Positions 18,592 to 27,504 of a stretch of DNA of 64,000 nt are shown piece by piece. The position numbers were made by a program, and so were the translations under genes. The first letter of the stretch is position 1. Every line of letters starts with the position of its first letter. Below the pieces are notes generated by a model. It worked only from the letters and a program-made list of their open reading frames with translations, searched no databases and was not told the DNA's origin. This stretch comes from Acinetobacter pullicarnis (lineage in GTDB: Bacteria > Pseudomonadota > Gammaproteobacteria > Pseudomonadales > Moraxellaceae): NCBI RefSeq assembly GCF_006352475.1, contig NZ_VCMZ01000001.1, forward strand, positions 3,286,001-3,350,000. Direction: 5' to 3'.

Positions 18592-19188
18592 TTAAACGGA
18601 CTTTAGCTTCAATGCTATGTCTGCTAAGCGCTTGCCTTGTGCTTCACACAATAGTTTTTCATCTGGACTAAGCATTTGTTCATGACGTGGGCCACTGACA
18701 TGACTTGCACCATAAGGGGTTCCACCAGTTTTGGTGTTAGACAATGCCGCGTGTTGATTACTTAGCCCCATGATCATCATGCCATGATGAAACAAAGGTG
18801 GCAGCATACTCAACAAGGTACTTTCTTGCCCACCATGCATTGAACCAGAAGCAGTAAATACGCAGGCTGGCTTATCATGCAAAGCGCCATTTAGCCAAAG
18901 GCTAGTGGTTTGATCCCAAAAATATTTCATCTCACTGGCCATATTGCCAAAGCGTGTTGGAGACCCAAGCGCCAGCCCTGCACAATTGGCTAAGTCTTCT
19001 AAACTACAGTACAGGTCTCCTTCTTCCGGAATGCTTGCTGCTGCTTCTTTGACCACAGTGGTGATGTTGGGCACGGTGCGTATTTTCACCGCCATGCCTG
19101 TTGACTCCACGCCACTTGCAATCAATTCTGCCATTTGTTTGACTGAACCATATTTGCTGTAATACAAAACTAAAATGTAAGCTGCCAT
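18592..19188 (-). CDS. wrbA: NAD(P)H:quinone oxidoreductase, WrbA type
   Basis: 198-aa flavodoxin-fold protein that reduces quinones by two electrons using NAD(P)H and FMN. Visible features are the phosphate-binding start ILVLYYSKYGSVKQMAE, the GSPTRFGNMASEMKYFWDQT block that contacts FMN, and TASGSMHGGQESTLLS. All three are WrbA hallmarks. Length matches the family (about 198). It is divergent from the yihY-type gene at 19302. The context with osmC suggests a stress-protection role, but this is only inference. Confidence 0.9.
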   Translation of the reverse strand: MAAYILVLYYSKYGSVKQMAELIASGVESTGMAVKIRTVPNITTVVKEAAASIPEEGDLYCSLEDLANCAGLALGSPTRFGNMASEMKYFWDQTTSLWLNGALHDKPACVFTASGSMHGGQESTLLSMLPPLFHHGMMIMGLSNQHAALSNTKTGGTPYGASHVSGPRHEQMLSPDEKLLCEAQGKRLADIALKLKSV

Positions 19189-19301
19189 ATTTTTGATAGA
19201 CTAAGTGGAAAAGTTCACTATACGATAGTTTTCTTCTTTTTTGATTTAAGCTAACTTTTGAAAGTGTAAGAATTTGAATAAAGAATCGAGATGAAATTTG
19301 C

Positions 19302-20561
19302 ATGCTAGAAAAATACTTAAGAAAACTTCCGTTTTATGACAAAACATGGTTTCAATTTATTTTATTTGTATTGAAGCGCTTTGAAACGGACCGTTGTCGT
19401 GAGCAAGCCAGTTCACTCACCTATACCACGCTATTTGCTGTGGTGCCGATGCTGACCGTTTTTCTGGTGATTATCTCCTCGATTAAAGCACTAGAGCCGG
19501 CACGCCAACAATTACAACAACTGATTTATAGTAACTTTCTCCCTAAAACCACAATTGCATTCGATAAGGCGCTCAATGCCTTTACGTCAAAATCCAGTAA
19601 CCTCACGGTGATTGGTATTTTATTTCTCTTTGTGACCACCGTGCTCATGCTGACCAGTATCGAAACCGCATTCAATCGGATTTGGCGCGTCCGTGAAACC
19701 CGCGGTGGCCTTATTGGCTTTATGCGCTATTGGACCATTATTTCACTTGGTCCGATTTTACTGGGTAGTGCCTTTGCCATTTCATCAGCCGTCGCATCAA
19801 TGAATATCATTAATAGTAATTTTGGTGGCTATTTCGGTGGTTATGAAGTGGATGGTGCCTTTCTATTTGGCGCAATCTCATTTTTATTGACGATTTTAGG
19901 CTTCTTTATTTTGTACTGGACCATTCCCAATCGAAGTGTCCCAGCCAAAGCAGCACTAATTGCTGGTTTATTTAGTGCCACTATTTTTGACTTACTTAAA
20001 AATCTATTCGGCTATGTGATGTCGAACTTCACCAGCTATGAAATTATTTATGGTGCCTTTGCTGCCGTTCCAATTTTTCTACTGTGGATTTACTTGTCAT
20101 GGAATATTATCTTACTCGGTGTCGAAATTAGCTATGCACTGACCGCCTTTAGCTCGGGCAAAGATAAAACCCGTCATCCAGTGATTGTGCTCCTCGATTT
20201 ACTGCAACTGTTTTATCGCAAACAGAAGAATGGTGAAAGCGTATCCGACCTTGAAACCCTTGAAGTCCTTGGTCGTGAAGAGGTTGGTCGCTGGCCGCAT
20301 TATGCTGAAATATTGCAAAAGCAAAACTTTATTAAATGTACCGATGACAATAAATTTGTCTTGGTGCGTAATTTGTCTGAAGTTGATTTCTGGACTTTTT
20401 ACAAATCATTGCCTTATCCACTACCACGCCGTGAAGATGTCGCCAATGTTCACAGTGATGACTTCTGGATGCAAAAAATCGGTCCTGCCCTCATCGACAG
20501 TGATGACTATTTAGCCGCAAAATTAGCAGTGCCGTTATCGACTATTTTTGAAGAAAAGTAA
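19302..20561 (+). CDS. YihY/virulence factor BrkB family membrane protein
   Basis: 419-aa inner-membrane protein. The N-terminal 280 residues are the YihY domain with about six membrane segments and the conserved RCREQASSLTYTTLFAVVP start, plus LLWIYLSWNIILLGVEI near the end. The remaining 130 residues are soluble and resemble the winged-helix-like tail seen in longer YihY proteins. It was once annotated as RNase BN, which is wrong for this family; the transport or envelope role remains unproven. Monocistronic, with a terminator at 20586. Confidence 0.85.
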   Translation: MLEKYLRKLPFYDKTWFQFILFVLKRFETDRCREQASSLTYTTLFAVVPMLTVFLVIISSIKALEPARQQLQQLIYSNFLPKTTIAFDKALNAFTSKSSNLTVIGILFLFVTTVLMLTSIETAFNRIWRVRETRGGLIGFMRYWTIISLGPILLGSAFAISSAVASMNIINSNFGGYFGGYEVDGAFLFGAISFLLTILGFFILYWTIPNRSVPAKAALIAGLFSATIFDLLKNLFGYVMSNFTSYEIIYGAFAAVPIFLLWIYLSWNIILLGVEISYALTAFSSGKDKTRHPVIVLLDLLQLFYRKQKNGESVSDLETLEVLGREEVGRWPHYAEILQKQNFIKCTDDNKFVLVRNLSEVDFWTFYKSLPYPLPRREDVANVHSDDFWMQKIGPALIDSDDYLAAKLAVPLSTIFEEK

Positions 20562-20585
20562 TCTCGTACACTTGCCATAAACACC

Positions 20586-20612
20586 AAGCCTTGGATGATC
20601 CAAGGCTTTTTT
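20586..20612 (+). terminator. intrinsic terminator
   Basis: 10-bp stem AAGCCTTGGA (20586-20595) / TCCAAGGCTT (20599-20608) with a TGA loop and six T. It ends the yihY-type transcript. Confidence 0.9.
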
Positions 20613-20717
20613 ACATATATGTGTTTTAGATCCAAATTGAGTTAAATAGCGTTCACAAGCCCCTCCTCCCCGCTGTACTTGCAATACATCTCATTGTCAA
20701 AAAATTAACAAGGAAGA

Positions 20718-20752
20718 GTGACTAAATGACAGTTTTCTGTGACTAGAAGACA
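20718..20752 (+). promoter_or_regulatory. tandem AraC-type operator upstream of the SDR gene
   Basis: Two 14-bp direct repeats, GTGACTAAATGACA (20718-20731) and GTGACTAGAAGACA (20739-20752), start exactly 21 bp apart, which is two helical turns. The same pair with the same spacing lies upstream of the acyl-CoA ligase gene at 27357-27391. An AraC-family gene sits between the two promoters, so these are probably its binding sites. Confidence 0.72.
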
Positions 20753-21025
20753 AAAATATACCGAGATGAGCGAGTACTTTGTTTAAAGCGCCAACGGAAG
20801 GCGCCCAAAACAACGTATGAATGCGGAGAAAACAGATGCATTTTTTCAGCTGCGCACCTTTGAGTAAACCCACTAAAAAATCTGCCATGACTGGCAATAC
20901 GCCAACTCAGCATCAATTGGAGCAATCCGATTTTACGCTGTTTCGTCATGCATAAATAAAAATAGCATCGCAAGGTTGATTGCAAAACAATGCTTTGCCC
21001 CTTCAAAAACAATGGAAGATAAGAT
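20753..21025 (+). other. long leader of the catabolic operon
   Basis: 273 bp between the operator and the SDR start codon. I see no ORF with an RBS and no known RNA element here. Weak -10-like hexamers are present (TATACC at 20757), but the transcription start cannot be fixed from sequence. Confidence 0.35.
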
Positions 21026-21847
21026 ATGGATTTTCATGGAAAAATTGTATTAGTAACCGGTGTTGGACCTGGACTGGGTAAAGCATGCGCTGAAGCCTTT
21101 GCCAAAGCCCGAGCAAAACTGGTGATTTGCGATATCAATTTAGACAATTTAGCTGAAGCTGAAAAAGTTGTAGCACAGCATGGTGCTGAGTGTCTGGCCG
21201 TACAATGCGATGTTTCCTCAAGTGCACAAGTCAGTGCGATGTTTGAGCAATTGATTCAACGCTATGGCAGGTTAGATGTGTTGGTCAACAATGCCGCCAT
21301 CACCCCAACCACACCACTTGATATGCAACGCCGCACCACTTTATATGACTACAATGCCCTTCCAGAACCTCGCCGTTCATTGGCTTTTACCAGTGAGATA
21401 ACCGATGCAGAATGGGAACGTTTCTGGGGTGTCAATGTACATGGCGTGTTCTATTGCACCCGTGAAGCCTTAAAACTCATGCAAAAACAACAATCAGGCC
21501 GCATCGTCAATATCAGTTCGATTGCAGGTATGTCCAGTAAAAGTGCACATAGTCCAGCCTACTCGGCAACCAAAGGTGCAGTGATTGCATTTACCAAATC
21601 CGTTGCCTATGAAGTTGCTGGCGCCAATATCTTTGTCAATGCCATGGCACCAGGTGGCGTTGCTACCCCTCAATTTAATGCCTATCTCGACCATGTCGGT
21701 GAAGAGTCCTGTAATCGACTTTGGCAAAGTGTGCCTGCAGGTCGCTTTGGTACGCTTGAAGAATATGCAGGCACCGTTCTGTACTTAAGCGGTGAGCACT
21801 ATTTAGTGGGCCAAGTGATTAGCCCCAATGGCGGCATTAGCATTTAA
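21026..21847 (+). CDS. SDR family NAD(P)-dependent oxidoreductase
   Basis: 273-aa classical short-chain dehydrogenase. The cofactor loop is VTGVGPGLGKAC (TGxxxGxG type) near residue 11; D36 in VICDINLDN suggests NAD(H) preference. The structural NNAAIT motif, the catalytic Ser (VNISSIAG) and Y-x3-K (YSATKGA) are all present. A 20-residue insertion after NNAAIT (TTPLDMQRRTTLYDYNALPE) is longer than in typical SDRs and may shape the substrate pocket. First gene of the catabolic operon, 20 bp before the CMD-like gene. The likely reaction is alcohol/ketone interconversion; the substrate is unknown. Confidence 0.85.
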   Translation: MDFHGKIVLVTGVGPGLGKACAEAFAKARAKLVICDINLDNLAEAEKVVAQHGAECLAVQCDVSSSAQVSAMFEQLIQRYGRLDVLVNNAAITPTTPLDMQRRTTLYDYNALPEPRRSLAFTSEITDAEWERFWGVNVHGVFYCTREALKLMQKQQSGRIVNISSIAGMSSKSAHSPAYSATKGAVIAFTKSVAYEVAGANIFVNAMAPGGVATPQFNAYLDHVGEESCNRLWQSVPAGRFGTLEEYAGTVLYLSGEHYLVGQVISPNGGISI

Positions 21848-21867
21848 ATTTTCAAGGACAGGTACAA

Positions 21868-22620
21868 GTGGAAAACACACCGAACTACAATGCATTACGC
21901 GCAGCAGGACTACTCGATGCATCCTTTGATGCTATGGCCAAATGGGCACCGACCTGGACTGAAACCTTCATGACATTGGTGCAAGACAGCCAATTAAATA
22001 ATGTGCTTGAACCAAAGTTAATTGCCCTGATTCGTTTATGTATCGATGTGACTGCAACCCATTTGCATGCCGTCGGCACACAACGCCATATCCGTGATGC
22101 ATTAAGAATTGGGGCGAGTCGTGATGAAATTTTAGAGGTGTTTAAACTCGCAAGCGTCATCGGCATCCATGCCTGTGCGCTTGGCGTTCCAATTTTAGAA
22201 GACGAGTTGGCTGCTGCTGGCGTACTTGAGCAAGAAACCGCACCAAATCATCTCAATACACAGATCGAGACACCGGTATGTGACGAAATGCGCGCGCAAG
22301 GTAACTTTAATCCACTTTGGGAAACACTCTATCGTTGGGACCCGAGCTATTTAGAAAATTTCCTTAGCATGGCAACCGCGACATGGAAAAATGGAATTTT
22401 ACCTACGCTTTGGATCGAATTGCTATGTATTGCAGGCGATGCCAGCATCACCCACATGTGGGCACATGGTACACGGCGACATATCCAGGCTGCACTGGCA
22501 TTGGGTGCCAGCCGTGAGCAAATTTTAGAAGTCTTGAAAATTGTGAGCTTACAAGGTATCGAAGCATGCGAACTGGGCGTTCCAATGCTTGAACAAGCCT
22601 TAGATGAATCCGCTGAGTAA
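21868..22620 (+). CDS. carboxymuconolactone decarboxylase-like protein, two tandem domains
   Basis: 250-aa protein made of two CMD/AhpD-fold units (about 30-115 and 150-245). The repeats are recognisable as RHIRDALRIGASRDEILEVF and RHIQAALALGASREQILEVL. Neither repeat has the AhpD CxxC redox pair; the equivalent positions read TATHLHA and SITHMWA, with a conserved His. It is therefore more like decarboxylase or hydrolase members than peroxidases. Start is GTG 21868, supported by AAGGACAGG upstream. It is 20 bp after the SDR gene and lies in the catabolic operon. Confidence 0.8.
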   Translation: MENTPNYNALRAAGLLDASFDAMAKWAPTWTETFMTLVQDSQLNNVLEPKLIALIRLCIDVTATHLHAVGTQRHIRDALRIGASRDEILEVFKLASVIGIHACALGVPILEDELAAAGVLEQETAPNHLNTQIETPVCDEMRAQGNFNPLWETLYRWDPSYLENFLSMATATWKNGILPTLWIELLCIAGDASITHMWAHGTRRHIQAALALGASREQILEVLKIVSLQGIEACELGVPMLEQALDESAE

Positions 22621-22709
22621 CAACTCAGCCAATCTCTAAACCGATCCAAAGCACCTTCAAGTCATCATGACGATAGGGAAATTTAAAGCACAAACATGAG
22701 GAGATTCAT

Positions 22710-24062
22710 GTGAGTTTAGATCCAGAACGCATATCTGCTGAGCAACATCCGATTACCGCTGAGGAGCAAGATCAGACCTTTCAAAAAGTGATGTTCAGAA
22801 TCGTGCCTTTTATATTCTTTGCGTATCTGCTGAATATCGTTGACCGAATCAATATCTCTTTTGCAAAACTCCGCATGTCAGAAGATCTTTTATTAAGTGA
22901 TGCCGCTTATGGCATCGGGACATCCTTGTTTTTTATTGGATACTTAATCTTTGAAATCCCGAGCAACATGTATTTAAAAAGGGTCGGAACCCGTGCCACA
23001 CTCACCCGGATTATGCTGCTGTGGGGTGTGCTCACCATATTGATGAGTACCGTTGAAAGCACCACCAGTTTTTATGTTTTTCGTTTTTTAATCGGTGTGG
23101 CTGAAGCAGGCTTTGTTCCTGGGGTAATTTTATATCTCAGTTATTGGTTTCCAAGTTTTTTACGTGGTCGTGTGACCTCTATTTTCCTTATGGCAGGATT
23201 GATTGCAGGCATTATCAATGGTCCTTTAGCCACGTGGATTATGACTACTTTTGATGGTTGGATGGGCCTCAAAGATTGGCAAGTCCTTTTCGTCATCGAA
23301 GGTATTCCAGCGGTGCTCTTGGGCATATTCACTTGGTTTTGGCTGGTCGATCAACCTGCGCAAGCCAAATGGCTCACAGAACGTGAAAAACACATTGTTC
23401 TAAACAGCTTACAGCAAGAAAATGCCACTGCTAAAGCTCAGAAAAGTGCCAGTGCTTTTAAACAAGTGTTCTTAGACCCGCGCATTCATTTGATGGGGGT
23501 GGTGTTCCTGTGCATTTACTCTGCCACCAATACCATTACCTATTGGCTGCCGACCTTGATTCAAGAATTTGGGGTCAAAAATATTCAACACATCGGTTTG
23601 ATTTCAAGTCTGCCATTTATTTGTGCCTTGATTTCCATGTATTTACTTTGCCGTAGTTCAGATAAACATCTGGAACGCCGCTGGCATTTGGCCTTAACCA
23701 TGGGTATTGGTGCCTTAAGTTTTATCTTGCTCGGATTTGCACAGCATGACTTAGTTCTTTCAGTATTGTTATTAACCATCGGTGGTGGTGCATGTTTCTC
23801 TGCTGCAACGATTTTTTGGACCATTCCCCCCGCCTATTTATCACTGACAGCCGCAGCCTTAGGCATTGCATGGATTAATGTCATGGGCAGCCTTTCAGCC
23901 GCAATTAGTCCTGCGCTGGTCGGTGCGATTAAAACCCAAACCGGCAGTATCTATCTCGCCTTCGCGGTCATTGGACTATTACTGATCATCGGTGCAATCA
24001 CCATCTTGGTTGCGATGCCTGCCCGATTGCTCAACGAACAGAAAGCCATTCAAAAATCTTAA
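22710..24062 (+). CDS. MFS transporter, anion:cation symporter (ACS) family
   Basis: 450-aa 12-helix inner-membrane transporter. After a hydrophilic N-terminus it has LLNIVDRINISFAKLRM (the ACS-type helix-1 motif, DRxNxxxA), then FFIGYLIFEIPSNMYLKRVG and GVAEAGFVPGVILYLSYWF, all features of the phthalate/tartrate/hydroxyphenylacetate permease group. These usually import organic acids by proton symport. Start is GTG 22710 with GAGGAG 8 bp upstream. In this operon it presumably imports the pathway substrate, likely an organic acid. Confidence 0.85.
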   Translation: MSLDPERISAEQHPITAEEQDQTFQKVMFRIVPFIFFAYLLNIVDRINISFAKLRMSEDLLLSDAAYGIGTSLFFIGYLIFEIPSNMYLKRVGTRATLTRIMLLWGVLTILMSTVESTTSFYVFRFLIGVAEAGFVPGVILYLSYWFPSFLRGRVTSIFLMAGLIAGIINGPLATWIMTTFDGWMGLKDWQVLFVIEGIPAVLLGIFTWFWLVDQPAQAKWLTEREKHIVLNSLQQENATAKAQKSASAFKQVFLDPRIHLMGVVFLCIYSATNTITYWLPTLIQEFGVKNIQHIGLISSLPFICALISMYLLCRSSDKHLERRWHLALTMGIGALSFILLGFAQHDLVLSVLLLTIGGGACFSAATIFWTIPPAYLSLTAAALGIAWINVMGSLSAAISPALVGAIKTQTGSIYLAFAVIGLLLIIGAITILVAMPARLLNEQKAIQKS

Positions 24063-24132
24063 TCTACAAATCCCCAAGCGCCTCCTGATCTCAGGAGGTA
24101 ATCAAAATAAATCATATCTATACGGAGATGAT

Positions 24133-25968
24133 ATGGTGAATAAATACGCACGCGTGTACAAAGCTGAAAACAATAACTTTTTCATTCAAATCGTCGGTAC
24201 TTTAGGCTGTTTGGTATTATCTACTACAAGCTTTGCTGCCAGCAGTTTTGATTTGAATCAAGACTGGACGCTTGAAACCAATACCAGTTTAAGTTTTGGG
24301 GCGAGTTGGAGCATGCAAGACCCTGCTGAATCGTTACTGTTTAAGCCCGATGCAGCGGCCATTGGTAAAGTCGGGAGCAGCCTCGATGTTAATGGCGATG
24401 ATGGTCGTATGAACTTCAGTAAACACGATAATATTTCTCAAATTGTCAAAGGCTTAACTGAATTTAAGTTAAATGGTAAAAAGCAAGGTGCGGTCCTTAG
24501 TACCAAGTATTGGTATGACCATGCCTACGAAACTGGCAATGGTGAGTTTAAAACCTTTGATGATTCCGACTGGCCGCGGCTGGCCAAATTTAAGGGAATC
24601 GATCTTTGGGATGCCTATATTTGGAAAAATTTTGATCTGCCAAATGGTCAGTCCTTCAATGCCAAGCTCGGTAAACACAGCTTAAATTGGGGCAAATCTC
24701 AATTTATGCAAAATGGTCTCAACGCTGTAAGCGCATTTGATCTTGCTGCAATGAATCGTCCAGGTGGAGAGGCAAAGGAACGAATTATTCCAGTTGAAAT
24801 GTTCTCTTTTAATGCGGGCATTAATGAAAACCTCAGTATCGAAGGGTTTTATCAGTTCAAGTTTAGACCGTCAGTGGTCGATGGCTGTGGAACTTTTTTT
24901 GCGATTACCGATTTGGTGCCAGAAGGCTGTGGTCCAATGGTTCAGGCTGGTGTTGGCGACAAAACCTCAGATTCAGCAATGAAAGCACACAGTTATATTC
25001 CTCGTGTGGATACTCGTCTGGCCAAAGACAGTGGTCAATATGGGCTTGCACTCAAACAAATTCTCCCCAGCTTAAATAATGCCGAACTTGGGATTTATTA
25101 TGCAAATTATCACAACCGATATGCCAACTTTGATGCCACAACCGTGACTGCACTGGGCCCTGCCAACTACAATACAGGGAACTATTATGCGGTCTATGTT
25201 GAAAACATTAAGATGTATGGGCTGAGCTTAAGCGTTAAAAAAGGCAGCACCACATTTTTTAGTGAATTAACCCACAAGCCCAATCAACCGATGCAAGTCA
25301 ACGGCTCGGATATTGTTTTTTATCAAGTATTGTTTCCAGATACCCCTTTTGCTCCTCCAGGAGAAACGCTTGGATTTGGTGAACTTGCCACCGGTTATAA
25401 ACGCCTACCATTCACCCAATTCTCAATTGGAGCAAGCGATAGCATTTCCAATATTCTCGGTGCAACGTCTCTATTATGGTCGGGTGAATTTGCGGTAAAT
25501 CACATTGCCAATATTGGCGATCAACGTTATGGGCGTAGCAGTGCCTTTGGTCGAAGTGAACTAACCACCGGGGCTTATAATCCAGAAACGGGTGCATTTA
25601 AATGTACGGCTTATGGTGCAGGCAACCTGACCAATGAACAAGTTGACCGTATGAATGAAAAATACTGTAATTCGAAAGATGGATTCTTCAGTGCATGGTC
25701 TTTCGGTTATCGTTTGCGTGGTGCTCTCAGCTACGATGATGTGTTTGCAGGCACAGTGATTACCCCTAGTCTCACCTTCCGTCATGATATTCATGGCTAT
25801 GGGCCAAATTTCCAACAGGGACAAATGGCATTAGGTGCAGCCTTGTCTGCAACCTATAACAAAAAATATACCACTGAGTTCACCTACTATAACTATTTTG
25901 GTTCAAATGAATTCAGTGTGATAGATGATCGTGACTTTGCTTCTTTGGCATTTAAAGTTAATTTTTAA
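24133..25968 (+). CDS. DUF1302 family outer-membrane protein
   Basis: 611-aa exported protein of the DUF1302 family. The signal peptide ends near STTSFA-ASSF; the mature part is a predicted beta-barrel rich in alternating aromatic strands, ending in FASLAFKVNF with a C-terminal Phe as in outer-membrane barrels. I chose ATG 24133 because CGGAG lies 5 bp upstream; an ORF without stop extends back into the MFS gene but is not credible. DUF1302 genes commonly accompany hydrophobic-compound catabolism, so a channel for substrate uptake is a reasonable inference. Next gene on the strand is the AraC regulator. Confidence 0.82.
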   Translation: MVNKYARVYKAENNNFFIQIVGTLGCLVLSTTSFAASSFDLNQDWTLETNTSLSFGASWSMQDPAESLLFKPDAAAIGKVGSSLDVNGDDGRMNFSKHDNISQIVKGLTEFKLNGKKQGAVLSTKYWYDHAYETGNGEFKTFDDSDWPRLAKFKGIDLWDAYIWKNFDLPNGQSFNAKLGKHSLNWGKSQFMQNGLNAVSAFDLAAMNRPGGEAKERIIPVEMFSFNAGINENLSIEGFYQFKFRPSVVDGCGTFFAITDLVPEGCGPMVQAGVGDKTSDSAMKAHSYIPRVDTRLAKDSGQYGLALKQILPSLNNAELGIYYANYHNRYANFDATTVTALGPANYNTGNYYAVYVENIKMYGLSLSVKKGSTTFFSELTHKPNQPMQVNGSDIVFYQVLFPDTPFAPPGETLGFGELATGYKRLPFTQFSIGASDSISNILGATSLLWSGEFAVNHIANIGDQRYGRSSAFGRSELTTGAYNPETGAFKCTAYGAGNLTNEQVDRMNEKYCNSKDGFFSAWSFGYRLRGALSYDDVFAGTVITPSLTFRHDIHGYGPNFQQGQMALGAALSATYNKKYTTEFTYYNYFGSNEFSVIDDRDFASLAFKVNF

Positions 25969-25987
25969 TCCAGCTCAAGGTAAAAAA

Positions 25988-26029
25988 TATATAGCATAAA
26001 GCAGTAACATTCATGTTTTATGCTATATA
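25988..26029 (+). terminator. AT-rich hairpin after the DUF1302 gene
   Basis: Perfect 13-bp inverted repeat TATATAGCATAAA (25988-26000) / TTTATGCTATATA (26017-26029) with a 16-nt loop and no real T tract. It may be a weak terminator or a protein-binding site before the araC-type gene. The rest of 25969-26221 shows no ORF. Confidence 0.45.
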
Positions 26030-26221
26030 AGCTATATCAATAGTCTAGAGATCATACGGTACGCATAATAGAGCATCATGCTCCGATCACGCTGCGATAC
26101 GTCAACACAGTAATACTGCCAGCATGCACATATCTAAAAGGACTTAAAATCGAGATAGCACGATTACAGCAAACTTGTATCCCCCTATCCCAGATACCTC
26201 ATCATCGTAAAAGGAATTGAG

Positions 26222-27241
26222 ATGAAGCATCACAATTTAGCAATCCAAGAAAAATCAATCCCGATTGGGGTGCTGTCCTTTCTCAAAAAATTTCTAGAAG
26301 AACAAGGGTTTGATCCTTGGATTTTATTCAGTCAGTTTGGCATTCGTCAGGAAGATTTAGAACATACCCTCATGCCAATGTCCTTTAAGGTACATGGCGA
26401 GCTGTATGAAGCCGCCCAGCGCTTAACCGGCTGTGATCATCTCGGCTTATTGGTTGGGAAAAATGCCTCCCTCACCAACATTGGTCCACTGCGTTTTTTA
26501 GTACTTAATGCAGCAACGCTGCGTGATGCAATGCAAAGTCTCTTTCAGTACAGTGCCTTATGGTACCGAGGTATGCACCTGATTTTAAATGAAGATCAGG
26601 GTTATGCAGGGATTCGTATCTCAATCGAAGCGAATATTCCGAGTAAAGAACAATTTCAAACCGCTTATTTGGTTGCCATGGTCACCATTATGGAACTGAT
26701 CATGGGCAAATCTTGGCGACCGACCTTGGTCCGGATTTCCTATCCCAAACCAGCCTCAGCCCACCTCTATGAATCTTTTTTTCGTTGCCCCGTTTGGTTC
26801 GGGCAATCCCAATGCGAAATGTTATTTCCTCAAGCACAATTGGATCAGATCCGCAGCGGACACGACAATCAATTAGACCATTTTCTCCGCGGGCATTTGG
26901 CTGAATTACAACCCAATAAAAGCATCGATCTAAAAGCCCAAGTCTGTAAGATCATTGAAGAACTCTTGCCACATGGCATGTGTAATATTGAACGTGTGGC
27001 TGAAAGTTTTTCAATTCATCGCTTTACGCTTTATCGTTACTTAAATGAATATCAAACCAATTTTGAGTCCTTACTCGACCATACCCGAAAAAGTAAATCG
27101 ATTAAACTCTTAGAAAACAAAAAAAATTTGATCATCGATGTCGCCAATCAATTGGGCTATGACGATCAAGCCAACTTTACCCGCGCATTTAAGCGTTGGT
27201 ATGGCATTGCCCCTGGCCGTTGGCGTCGACAATTTATTTAA
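26222..27241 (+). CDS. AraC family transcriptional regulator
   Basis: 339-aa regulator with an N-terminal arabinose-binding-like domain of the OruR/AlkR type (about 20-210, with GPLRFLVLNAATLRDAM) and a C-terminal AraC double helix-turn-helix (about 235-335): MCNIERVAESFSIHRFTLYR is the first HTH, and DVANQLGYDDQANFTRAFKR followed by WYGIAPGRWRR is the family signature. GGAATTGAG precedes the ATG. It lies inside the catabolic cluster, and identical tandem operators occur before the SDR and ligase genes, so it is the probable activator of both. Confidence 0.9.
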   Translation: MKHHNLAIQEKSIPIGVLSFLKKFLEEQGFDPWILFSQFGIRQEDLEHTLMPMSFKVHGELYEAAQRLTGCDHLGLLVGKNASLTNIGPLRFLVLNAATLRDAMQSLFQYSALWYRGMHLILNEDQGYAGIRISIEANIPSKEQFQTAYLVAMVTIMELIMGKSWRPTLVRISYPKPASAHLYESFFRCPVWFGQSQCEMLFPQAQLDQIRSGHDNQLDHFLRGHLAELQPNKSIDLKAQVCKIIEELLPHGMCNIERVAESFSIHRFTLYRYLNEYQTNFESLLDHTRKSKSIKLLENKKNLIIDVANQLGYDDQANFTRAFKRWYGIAPGRWRRQFI

Positions 27242-27356
27242 GTCAGTATTTGCGTGGATTTTGGGCGCGTTTTGTGAGCCTTTACGAAAATTTCACGTAC
27301 CTCAACTGTCATTTAAACCAAATCTAATGCAAAAACATAAGTGCCGTAGCCACTTA

Positions 27357-27391
27357 GTGTCTTAATGACAAATACAAGTGACTAAAAGACA
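27357..27391 (+). promoter_or_regulatory. tandem AraC-type operator upstream of the acyl-CoA ligase gene
   Basis: GTGTCTTAATGACA (27357-27370) and GTGACTAAAAGACA (27378-27391), again 21 bp apart. The first half-site matches the first site at 20718 in 12 of 14 positions and the second matches the one at 20739 in 13 of 14. A TATAAA -10 candidate lies near 27425, placing the second site close to the -35, as for AraC-type activation. Confidence 0.72.
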
Positions 27392-27504
27392 AACCTAAAA
27401 AAAACAAAACTTATAGCTTTAGCGTATAAAAATCGCAATGAATTTATCGCATCACTCAAAATTTAATTCAGGTTTTATTGTCATCGTACGTTAAGGATAT
27501 TTCA

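Noticed and set aside
20697..21012. Minus-strand ORFs between yihY and the SDR gene
   Set aside because: They overlap the operator and leader, lack ribosome sites and resemble no family.
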